Assembly (NCBI RefSeq): GCF_000971215.1
Contig: NZ_BBMA01000003.1
Span: 248,001 to 312,000, forward strand
Length of the DNA: 64,000 bases
Origin: Demequina silvatica
GTDB taxonomy: Bacteria > Actinomycetota > Actinomycetes > Actinomycetales > Demequinaceae
Reading direction: 5' to 3'
A program made the position numbers and the translations under genes. Below the pieces are notes generated by a model. That model was given only the letters and a program-made list of their open reading frames with translations. It did no database searches and was not told the DNA's origin. Below, one piece after another: positions 57,513-64,000 of this stretch (the first letter of the stretch is position 1; each line of letters begins with the position of its first letter).

Positions 57513-59450
57513 TCACCAGATGGAGACGCGCTCCTCGGGCTCGAGCCACAGCGCGTCCTCGGCATCGACCGAGAAGGCCGAGTACCACGCGTCCATGTTG
57601 CGCACGATCCCGTTGACGCGGAACTCGGACGGCGAGTGCGGGTCCGTCGCCAGCCGCGTCACCAGCGCCTCGGACCGCACCTTCATGCGCTCGGTCAGCG
57701 CGTAGCCGATGAAGAACCGCTGGACCGCGGTGAGGCCGTCGAGCTCGGGCGCCTCCGCGATGGGGTGGCCCAGCGCGATCTCGTAGGCCTTGAGGGAGAT
57801 CTCCACGCCCGCGAGGTCGCCGATGTTCTCGCCCACCGTGAGCGCGCCGTTGACGTGGTGCGAGCCGGCGAGCTGCAGCGGCGAGTAGCCGTTGTACTGC
57901 TCGATGAGCTTCTTCGCGCGCTCCATGAACGCGGCGCGGTCGGCCTCGGTCCACCAGTCCTCGAGGGCGCCGGTGCCGGAGTACTTGGAGCCCTGGTCGT
58001 CGAAGCCGTGCCCGATCTCGTGGCCGATCACGGATCCGATGCCGCCGTAGTTGATCGCGTCGTCCGCCTCGGGGTGGAAGAACGGCGGCTGCAGGATCGC
58101 CGCGGGGAACACGATCTCGTTCGCGACGGGCAGGTAGTAGGCGTTCACCGTCTGCGGCGTCATGAGCCACTCGGAGCGGTCGACCGGCTTGCCGATCTTG
58201 GCCCACTCCCAGTCCTCCTCGAACGCGCTCGCCGCGCGCACGTTGCCCACGAGGTCCTCGGGCGACAGCTCGAGGCCGTCGAAGGAGCGCCACTTCTCCG
58301 GGTAGCCGATCTTGGGCGTGAACTGGCGCAGCTTCTCGAGCGCGCGCTCCTTGGTCTCCGGCGTCATCCAGTCCAGCGCCTCGATCGACACGCGGTACGC
58401 CTCGATGAGGTTCGCGACCAGCGCGTCCATCTGCACCTTGTACGCCGGCGGGAAGTGCCGCGACACGTACTCCTGGCCCACCAGCTCGCCCGCGACGCCC
58501 TCGACCAGGCTCACGGCGCGCTTCCAGCGCTCGCGCTGCTCGGTGGCGCCCGACAGCACCGTGCCGTAGAAGTCGAAGTTCGCCTTCGACAGGTCCTCGG
58601 TGAGGTAGGCCGCGCGCGAGTTGGCGATGCGCCAGCGCAGGTACGCCTTCCACGTGGCGAGGTCCGTCTCCTCCCAGATCTTCGCGAACGCCGTGAAGTA
58701 CGAGGGCTCGCCCACCACCATCAGCGCGTGCGCCGCCGCCGGCATGCGGATCGCGTCCGCCCACGCGGCCCACTCGAAGCCCGGCGCGTCCGCGGCCAGG
58801 CCCTCGAGCGTGGTGGGGTTGTGGGTGAGCTCCGCCTCGCGGGTCTTCACCACGTCCCAGTGCTCGCGCGCGATCGCGGTCTCGAGGCCCACCACCGTCG
58901 ACGAGTCGAACTCCAGGCCGGTGAGCCCCGCCATGCGGTCCACGTGCGCCACGTACTTCTCTCGCGTCTCCGCGTGCGCGTCGTCGCGGTAGTACGCCTC
59001 GTCCGGCAGCCCGATGCCCGACTGCCCCAGGTAGACCACGTTGCGGGCGGGGTCCAGACGGTCGGCGAACACGTAGTAGCCCACCGTGCCGGACACGCCG
59101 TCGCGCTGGAGCTCGCCCATCGCGCGCGCCAGCTCCTCGTGCGAGGAGGCGGCCTCGACCTTCGCCAGGTCGGGCAGCAGCGGCTCCACCCCGAGGGCGT
59201 TCACGCGTTCCACGTCCATGAAGGACGCGTACAGGGCGCCGATCTGCGACTCCCGCGACGCCTCCTCGATGATGACCCGCACCTGCTTCTCGGCCTCGTC
59301 GCGCAGCGTGTAGAACGAGCCGTCCGCGGAGCGGTCGCCCGGGATCACGTGGGACTCCTCCCACGGCCCGGAGACGTACCGGAAGAAGTCGTCCTGCGCG
59401 CGGACGGTGGGCGAGAACTCGGACTGGTCGATGCCGGAGTGGAGCGTCAT
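57513..59450 (-). CDS. M13-family zinc metallopeptidase (neprilysin/PepO-like)
   Basis: This 645-residue protein has the zinc site SVIGHEIGHGFDDQGSKY and third ligand region VGENIGDLAGVEISL. The N-terminal M13 domain (DDFFRYVSGPWEE) and C-terminal NGIVRNMDAWYSAFSVD...LEPEERVSIW are complete. No signal peptide is present, so it is probably cytosolic like bacterial PepO. TAGGGT 7 nt before ATG 59450 suggests a leaderless mRNA. Confidence 0.94.
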   Translation of the reverse strand: MTLHSGIDQSEFSPTVRAQDDFFRYVSGPWEESHVIPGDRSADGSFYTLRDEAEKQVRVIIEEASRESQIGALYASFMDVERVNALGVEPLLPDLAKVEAASSHEELARAMGELQRDGVSGTVGYYVFADRLDPARNVVYLGQSGIGLPDEAYYRDDAHAETREKYVAHVDRMAGLTGLEFDSSTVVGLETAIAREHWDVVKTREAELTHNPTTLEGLAADAPGFEWAAWADAIRMPAAAHALMVVGEPSYFTAFAKIWEETDLATWKAYLRWRIANSRAAYLTEDLSKANFDFYGTVLSGATEQRERWKRAVSLVEGVAGELVGQEYVSRHFPPAYKVQMDALVANLIEAYRVSIEALDWMTPETKERALEKLRQFTPKIGYPEKWRSFDGLELSPEDLVGNVRAASAFEEDWEWAKIGKPVDRSEWLMTPQTVNAYYLPVANEIVFPAAILQPPFFHPEADDAINYGGIGSVIGHEIGHGFDDQGSKYSGTGALEDWWTEADRAAFMERAKKLIEQYNGYSPLQLAGSHHVNGALTVGENIGDLAGVEISLKAYEIALGHPIAEAPELDGLTAVQRFFIGYALTERMKVRSEALVTRLATDPHSPSEFRVNGIVRNMDAWYSAFSVDAEDALWLEPEERVSIW

Positions 59451-59506
59451 GCCTCTCACCCTAGGGGCGACCACCGACGCCCGGGCGAGGTTTCGCTCAC
59501 GGCGAG

Positions 59507-59547
59507 CCCGCGCATCGTCCCTCCACCGCCGGGGGACGATGCGCGGG
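59507..59547. repeat. Inverted pair of GGACGATGCG words between divergent genes
   Basis: CCCGCGCATCGTCCC (59507-59521) and its exact inverse (59533-59547) make a 15-bp stem with an 11-nt loop. The pair lies between the divergent starts of the M13 peptidase (59450) and rpiB (59606), so a terminator role is unlikely. Confidence 0.82.
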
Positions 59548-59605
59548 TCGCCCGCGCGCGGACGTCCGGGCGCCCGCCCTCCCGCACGCTGGCACAATGG
59601 GCGGC

Positions 59606-60058
59606 ATGCGCATCCACATCGCCGCGGACCACGCCGGCTTCGAGCTCAAGCAGCACCTCATCGCCCACTTCACCGAGGCCGGCCATGACGTGGTCGACCA
59701 CGGCGCGCACGAGTACGACGCGCTCGACGACTACCCGCCGATGTGCATCGCCGCCGCGGAGGCCGTCGCGGCGAGCGAGGGCGCGGACCTCGGGATCGTC
59801 ATCGGCGGCTCGGGCAACGGCGAGCAGCTCGCGGCGAACCGCGTCACCGGCATCCGCGCCGCGCTGATCTGGTCCGTCGAGACCGCGAAGCTGGCGCGTC
59901 AGCACAACGACGCGCAGGTGGGCTCGCTGGGCGGGCGCATGCACTCGCTCGAGGAGGCCACCGCGATCGCGGACGCCTTCATCGCCGAGCCGTTCTCCGG
60001 CGACGAGCGCCACCAGCGCCGCATCGACCTCATGAAGGACTACGAGGCGCGACGCTAG
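59606..60058 (+). CDS. rpiB: Ribose-5-phosphate isomerase B
   Basis: This 150-residue protein has MRIHIAADHAGFELKQHL and GIVIGGSGNGEQLAANRV; the GNGEQ motif with catalytic Glu is the mycobacterial/actinobacterial variant that lacks the E. coli active-site Cys. It interconverts ribose- and ribulose-5-phosphate in the pentose pathway. ATG 59606 is preferred over the in-frame ATG 59597 because CACAAT lies 7 nt upstream. Confidence 0.94.
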   Translation: MRIHIAADHAGFELKQHLIAHFTEAGHDVVDHGAHEYDALDDYPPMCIAAAEAVAASEGADLGIVIGGSGNGEQLAANRVTGIRAALIWSVETAKLARQHNDAQVGSLGGRMHSLEEATAIADAFIAEPFSGDERHQRRIDLMKDYEARR

Positions 60059-60083
60059 GCCCCGACGCGCGTGCGCGACCTGC

Positions 60084-61352
60084 TCAGAAGAACAGGTTGC
60101 ACACCGGCGCGGAGGTCGACTCGAACGCCGCGGCGAGCGCGTGGACCGCGCCCGGCGTGCGCTCCTCGACCAGGCCGGCGGCCGCGAGCGCGCCCAGGCT
60201 GACCCCGCCCAGGTAGGCCGCCGAGAGCTCCTGCACCCCGATCACCAGGTCCGGCGTCGCGCCCGGCGCCGCCTCGACGTGTCCCTCGCCGTCGCGCGAG
60301 GTCACGCGCCACGGGCCGTGGTTGTCGTGGAACAGCGGGTCCGTGACCTCGATCACCGCGTCGACGGGGCACAGGTACTCGCGCGCGGTGAGCGCCGCCG
60401 GCACGTCGACGATCCGCAGCCAGATGTTGTCGCGGATGCGGGCGCGTGCGGCGCGCGGGTCCTTGAGGAGCCACAGCAGGGCGTCGTCGGTCGCGAGCGG
60501 CATCGCCTCGACGGAGCCCATGAGGTCGAGGTCGAGCAGCACCGACCACAGCCGGTGGGTCGCGGCGGCGTCGACCGCGCCGAACGACCACGTGTGCACC
60601 TTGCCGCCGGGAACGCCGTCCTCGTCCCACTTGCCCTCGCGACGGAAGAACGCGTACGCCACCGGGACGCCGTCCGCGTCCTCGACCAGCAGGATCCTCA
60701 TGCGCTCGCTGTCGCGCCGGTGCGCGATCGGGTCGCCGAACCGCGCCCGGAGCGTCTCCTCGTGGTCGAGGGTGGGCGTGCCGGGCCTCTCGATGCGCCG
60801 CTGGATGCGGGCGACCGCGGCGCCGTGGCGCTCGAGGCTCGCGTCCTCGATGCGCACGCGCAGCGCGTCGGAACCCGGCACGTCGCGCAGCTCGGCGCCC
60901 CGCGGCAGCCGCGCGTCGACCTGCCGCGCCGCGAGCCCGTAGCCGAACCGCTGGTAGATCTCCGTCTCCGCCGCGTACAGCGCGGACGCGACCTCGCCGC
61001 GCGCACGCGCGTCCGCGAGGTGGTCGCCCATCATGGCGCGCAGCAGGCCGCGACGGCGGTGGCCGGGGTGGACGCCCACCCAGGTGAGGCCCGCGACCGG
61101 CACCAGGGAGCCGCCGGGCACCCGCAGGCGGAACGTGTAGGAGGCCGCGACGCCCGCGAGCCCGCCCACCTCGCCGAACGCGGGGTCCTGGATCTCCATC
61201 GCGCGGGTGCGCGAGAACGGGATCTCGGAGGCGTACGCGTCGAGGTCCTCGGGGCGCATGTCGCCGGTGAAGGCCCAGCGGTTGACGTCGAGCATGTCGC
61301 CCGCGCGGTCGGAGGCGAGCGAGATCAGGCGATAACCGGGCGTGACGGACAT
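60084..61352 (-). CDS. Eis-like GNAT acetyltransferase
   Basis: This 422-residue protein has a GNAT domain with VAGLTWVGVHPGHRRRGLLRAMM (acetyl-CoA pyrophosphate loop), a second GNAT-like region, and a C-terminal sterol-carrier-like domain. It ends VCNLFF, matching the C-terminal carboxylate on Phe used as catalytic base in Eis proteins. It probably N-acetylates amines or aminoglycosides. Converges on rpiB with a 25-bp gap. Confidence 0.88.
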   Translation of the reverse strand: MSVTPGYRLISLASDRAGDMLDVNRWAFTGDMRPEDLDAYASEIPFSRTRAMEIQDPAFGEVGGLAGVAASYTFRLRVPGGSLVPVAGLTWVGVHPGHRRRGLLRAMMGDHLADARARGEVASALYAAETEIYQRFGYGLAARQVDARLPRGAELRDVPGSDALRVRIEDASLERHGAAVARIQRRIERPGTPTLDHEETLRARFGDPIAHRRDSERMRILLVEDADGVPVAYAFFRREGKWDEDGVPGGKVHTWSFGAVDAAATHRLWSVLLDLDLMGSVEAMPLATDDALLWLLKDPRAARARIRDNIWLRIVDVPAALTAREYLCPVDAVIEVTDPLFHDNHGPWRVTSRDGEGHVEAAPGATPDLVIGVQELSAAYLGGVSLGALAAAGLVEERTPGAVHALAAAFESTSAPVCNLFF

Positions 61353-61371
61353 ATCGCCATGGTGGCATCGA

Positions 61372-61381
61372 GGACGATGCG
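61372..61381 (+). repeat. Dispersed GGACGATGCG word upstream of the Eis-like gene
   Basis: Exact copy in AGGACGATGCGCGGG, 20 bp upstream of the acetyltransferase start, between two leftward genes. Confidence 0.75.
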
Positions 61382-61446
61382 CGGGCTGGCACGGTCGCGG
61401 CGCGTCGCCGCCCGAGCGGGTCTGGAAGCGGCCCGGGGAAGGGGCG

Positions 61447-61956
61447 TCAGAGGGCGCGGAAGGACGCGATGCGGTCCTCGAGCCGGCGGTACTCGACCTT
61501 GATGCAGCGGTTCTGCACCGCGACCAGGCCGGCGCAGCGCGCGGTTGACATCGCGTCGGGGTGGCTGATGCCCAGCTGCAGCCACAGCGCCTTCGCGCCG
61601 ATCCCGACGGTGTCCGCCGCGATCGACGGGGTGAACTCGGCGCGACGGAACACGTCGACCATGTCCACCGGAACCGGCAGGTCCGCGAGCGAGGCGTAGA
61701 AGCCGTGGCCGCGGATCTCCTCGCCGGCGGCGGCGGGGTTGACCAGGTACAGCTCGTAGGGGGTGTTCTCCATGAGCCAGACCGCGATCTGGTAGCTGGT
61801 GCGCGAGGGGTTGGGCGACGCCCCGACGATCGCCACGCGGTGGGTGCGGGCGAGCGCGAGCGCGAGCTCGTCGTCGCCGGGCACGTCGGTGAGGACCGGC
61901 GCGGGGCAGGTCTCGGCGTGGGCCTTGCGGGTGGGGTCGAGGCGCATGTGCTCCAT
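61447..61956 (-). CDS. CoA-binding domain protein (YccU-like)
   Basis: This 169-residue Rossmann-like CoA-binding protein has VAIVGASPNPSRTSYQIAVWLMENTPYELYLVNP and ADTVGIGAKALWLQLGISHPDA, a family with unclear function. The C-terminus contains VVAVQNRCIKVEYRRL, as in YccU/YneT. TACGTT lies 8 nt before ATG 61956, so the transcript may start at the gene. Confidence 0.88.
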   Translation of the reverse strand: MEHMRLDPTRKAHAETCPAPVLTDVPGDDELALALARTHRVAIVGASPNPSRTSYQIAVWLMENTPYELYLVNPAAAGEEIRGHGFYASLADLPVPVDMVDVFRRAEFTPSIAADTVGIGAKALWLQLGISHPDAMSTARCAGLVAVQNRCIKVEYRRLEDRIASFRAL

Positions 61957-62108
61957 GGTCCGGGAACGTATCAGTCAAAGTGGGCATTCCGTGCCAGGGG
62001 TGTGACGGTGATCACCCGCGGCCGGGAATGCTCGCGGCCCTCGGTCGGTTGCCGCGTGTGGACGGCGCCGACACCCGAGGCGCCGCACACCGACACCGAG
62101 GAGGAACC

Positions 62109-62609
62109 ATGGCTGCCACCACGCCCGTGAAGACCACCGAGTCGACCCCGAAGATCGGCATCAAGGCCGAGGACCTCAAGGCGATCAACGCCGGCCTCGC
62201 GCAGGTGGTCTCCGACACCTTCACGCTGTACGTGAAGACCCACGGCTACCACTGGAACGTCACCGGCCCCCACTTCCGCTCGCTGCACCTGCTGTTCGAG
62301 GAGCAGTACCAGGAGCTGTGGGCCGCGGTCGACGTGGTCGCGGAGCGCATGCGCGCGCTCGGCTCCGGCGCACCCGGATCCTTCGCCGAGTTCCTCGAGC
62401 ACGCGTCCATCAAGGACAACGAGCGCACCGCGGACGCGATGACGATGGTGGAGAACCTCGCCCGCGACCACGAGACCCTCGCGCGACTCATCCGCCCGCT
62501 CGTCGAGGTCGCCGAGGACGCCGGCGACGGCGCCACCGCGGACCTGTTCAACGCGCGCCTCGCGGCGCACGAGCAGGCCGCGTGGATGCTGCGGTCGTTC
62601 GCCGCGTAA
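62109..62609 (+). CDS. dps: DNA-protecting ferritin-like protein Dps
   Basis: This 166-residue protein carries the Dps ferroxidase segment YVKTHGYHWNVTGPHFRSLHLLFEEQYQELWAAVDVVAERMRALG with His, Asp and Glu iron ligands. A basic, Lys/Thr-rich N-terminal tail may bind DNA. GAGGAGGAACC precedes ATG 62109. It stores iron and protects DNA from peroxide. Confidence 0.93.
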   Translation: MAATTPVKTTESTPKIGIKAEDLKAINAGLAQVVSDTFTLYVKTHGYHWNVTGPHFRSLHLLFEEQYQELWAAVDVVAERMRALGSGAPGSFAEFLEHASIKDNERTADAMTMVENLARDHETLARLIRPLVEVAEDAGDGATADLFNARLAAHEQAAWMLRSFAA

Positions 62610-62613
62610 CCCC

Positions 62614-62623
62614 CGCATCGTCC
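62614..62623 (-). repeat. Dispersed GGACGATGCG word after dps
   Basis: Exact copy directly after the dps stop, preceding a separate strong terminator hairpin, so the word itself is not the terminator here. Confidence 0.75.
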
Positions 62624-62640
62624 CTCCCCAGGGACACGCA

Positions 62641-62683
62641 CGAGGTCCCCGCCGCCCGGTGAACCCGGGCGACGGGGACCTCG
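62641..62683. terminator. Bidirectional terminator between dps and aldo/keto reductase gene
   Basis: An 18-bp stem (62641-62658 with 62666-62683) has one mismatch and a 7-nt loop. It lies between the convergent dps and aldo/keto reductase genes. Confidence 0.85.
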
Positions 62684-62699
62684 TCGCATGACGCGCAGG

Positions 62700-63632
62700 T
62701 CAGGGGACGGTGTGGCCCGCCGCGCGGAACATCTCGTACCACTCGGCGCGGGAGAGGTGCACGTCGGCACCCTTCGCCGCGGCCTCCACGCGCGCGGGCG
62801 TGGTGGTGCCCAGGACCACCTGCATCTGCGCGGGGTGGCGCGTGAGCCACGCGACGGCGATGGCCTCCGCGGGGACCTCGTACTTCCACGCGAGCCGGTC
62901 GATCACGGCGTTGAGCTCCTGGTAGTGCGGGTTGCCCAGGAACGGGCCGTCGAAGAACCGCGACTGGAACGGCGACCACGCCTGGAGCGTGATGTCGTGC
63001 AGGCGGCAGTAGTCGACCACGCCGTTGTCGCGGTCGATCGACTGGTCCAGGTCGCCCATGTTCATCGCGATGCCGCTCGCGATCGCGGGCGCGTGCGTGA
63101 CGGACAGCTGGATCTGGTTGGCGACCAGCGGCTGGCGGACGCTGCGCTTGAGCAGCTCGATCTGGCCGGGCGTGTGGTTGGAGACGCCGAAGTGCCGCAC
63201 CTTGCCGGCCGCGTGGAGCTCGTCGAAGGCGCGCGCGACCTCGTCGGGCTCGACCAGGGCGTCGGGACGGTGGAGCAGCAGGATGTCGATGTAGTCCGTG
63301 CCGAGCGCCTCGAGCGAGCCGTCGACGGACTCGAGGATGTGCTCGTAGGAGAAGTCGAAGTACGGCCCGGGCTGGCGGATGCCGCACTTGGTCTGGATGG
63401 TGAGCGCCTCGCGCTCGGACGGCGTGAGGCGCATGGCCTCCGCGAAGCGCCGCTCGCAGCCGTGGTACGGCGGGCCGTACAGGTCGGCGTGATCGACGAA
63501 GTCGATGCCCGCGTCGAGGGCGGTGCGCACCAGTGCGCGGACCTCCTCGTCGGACTTCTCGACGATGCGCATGAGGCCGAGCACCACGGCGGGCGCGGTG
63601 ATCTCGGTACCGGGAAGGGTGAAGGTCTTCAT
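62700..63632 (-). CDS. Aldo/keto reductase
   Basis: This 310-residue TIM-barrel NADPH-dependent reductase has GIDFVDHADLYGPPYHGCERRFAEAM with the catalytic Asp/Tyr, the Lys in TIQTKCGIR, and DYIDILLLHRPDALV. This resembles the E. coli YdhF branch. It reduces aldehydes or ketones; the substrate is unknown. It diverges from the LysR gene, which is its likely regulator. ATG 63632 follows a GGAAGATGGA stretch; ATG 63647 is an in-frame alternative. Confidence 0.92.
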   Translation of the reverse strand: MKTFTLPGTEITAPAVVLGLMRIVEKSDEEVRALVRTALDAGIDFVDHADLYGPPYHGCERRFAEAMRLTPSEREALTIQTKCGIRQPGPYFDFSYEHILESVDGSLEALGTDYIDILLLHRPDALVEPDEVARAFDELHAAGKVRHFGVSNHTPGQIELLKRSVRQPLVANQIQLSVTHAPAIASGIAMNMGDLDQSIDRDNGVVDYCRLHDITLQAWSPFQSRFFDGPFLGNPHYQELNAVIDRLAWKYEVPAEAIAVAWLTRHPAQMQVVLGTTTPARVEAAAKGADVHLSRAEWYEMFRAAGHTVP

Positions 63633-63762
63633 GGGTCCATCTTCCATTCAGGCGACGTCTTGCGTCGCGGTCTCGTCATCGAGGGTCGCGGCGAGTCTAG
63701 GAAGGTCGTAACCTAGAAGTCCAACGCATGCAAGTCATGAGTTTCATCACCGGAGGCGATGA

Positions 63763-64000
63763 ATGGATCTGCGCCAGATGGAGTACGTGGTCGCCGTCGC
63801 GGACGAGCGCCACTTCACGCGCGCCGCCTCGCTCGTCGGGGTGTCGCAGTCGGGGCTGTCGGCGTCGGTGCGCGCGCTCGAGGAGGAGCTGGGCGCGCCG
63901 CTGTTCGACCGCACCACGCGCCGCGTCGAGCTCACCGAGGCCGGCCGCGCCTTCGTGCCGTACGCGCGCACGCTGCTCGCGCACGCGACCCGGGCGCGGG
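63763..64000 (+). CDS. LysR-family transcriptional regulator (partial, 5' part)
   Basis: Only the first 79 codons are present; the gene runs off the right edge. MDLRQMEYVVAVADERHFTRAASLVGVSQSGLSASVRALEEELGAPLFDRTTRRVELTEAG is the LysR winged helix. GGAGG precedes ATG 63763. It diverges from the aldo/keto reductase across 130 bp, where a LysR operator would be expected; AAGTC half-sites at 63717 and 63733 are possible contacts. Confidence 0.9.
   Translation, partial: MDLRQMEYVVAVADERHFTRAASLVGVSQSGLSASVRALEEELGAPLFDRTTRRVELTEAGRAFVPYARTLLAHATRAR

Overview
The window is about 70% G+C chromosomal DNA from a high-GC Gram-positive actinobacterium, most likely a member of the Micrococcales. The pointers are DUF2510 and DUF3558 proteins, a mycobacterial-type RpiB motif, an EttA/SSB/truncated-globin gene set, frequent GTG starts, and many starts that sit 5-8 nt behind a TANNNT-like -10 box, as expected for leaderless mRNAs. 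The genus cannot be fixed from the sequence alone.

Layout. 1-6.5 kb: a galactofuranose-type sugar ABC transporter (end of the binding protein, ATPase, two permeases), then a second paralogous ATPase and a LacI regulator. 6.5-11.4 kb, leftward: an OYE-family oxidoreductase, a TetR regulator and a proton-translocating transhydrogenase (pntAB). 11,555-26,479: a 14.9-kb integrative element inserted into the 3' half of a tRNA-Arg(UCU) gene. It is bounded by a perfect 45-bp direct repeat and carries paired 10-bp candidate arm sites near both ends. It encodes a tyrosine integrase, an XRE-type regulator, two small HTH/excisionase-like proteins, a RepA-like ATPase, a run of small overlapping genes and a phage tail tape-measure protein. 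I find no capsid, portal, terminase or lysis genes. Its left part carries an NTase-like two-gene module and a membrane HIRAN protein. 26.5-33.3 kb: glyoxalase-fold protein, two coupled dynamin-like GTPases behind a 9-codon uORF, SSB, EttA, thioesterase. 33.4-36.6 kb: glycine betaine/proline ABC importer. 37-39.4 kb: mscS-globin-tesB operon. 39.4-47.1 kb: malQ and two tandem aminopeptidase N genes. 47.2-50 kb: metNIQ behind a Met/Cys-ended leader peptide. 50-64 kb: MFS exporter, DUF3558 lipoprotein, MarR, TrmL, ABC exporter, alpha-glucosidase, M13 peptidase, RpiB, Eis-like acetyltransferase, CoA-binding protein, Dps, aldo/keto reductase and the start of a LysR gene.

The most unusual genome-wide signal is a dispersed word, GGACGATGCG (extended form GGGACGATGCGCGGG). 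I count 27 exact copies by eye, 17 of them between genes. Five inverted pairs form stems of 13-19 bp, and two of those pairs lie in divergent promoter regions where a terminator role makes no sense. Copies inside genes mostly encode DDA or ASS, several in poorly constrained linkers. Only one copy lies inside the integrated element. The arrangement resembles DNA-uptake words or REP elements, which I do not know to be described for such organisms.

Other regulatory structure includes the metNIQ leader peptide, a palindrome-dense 646-bp gene-free stretch at 56,867-57,512, and a foldback sequence between the aminopeptidase genes. All statements come from reading the sequence; no database search was run.
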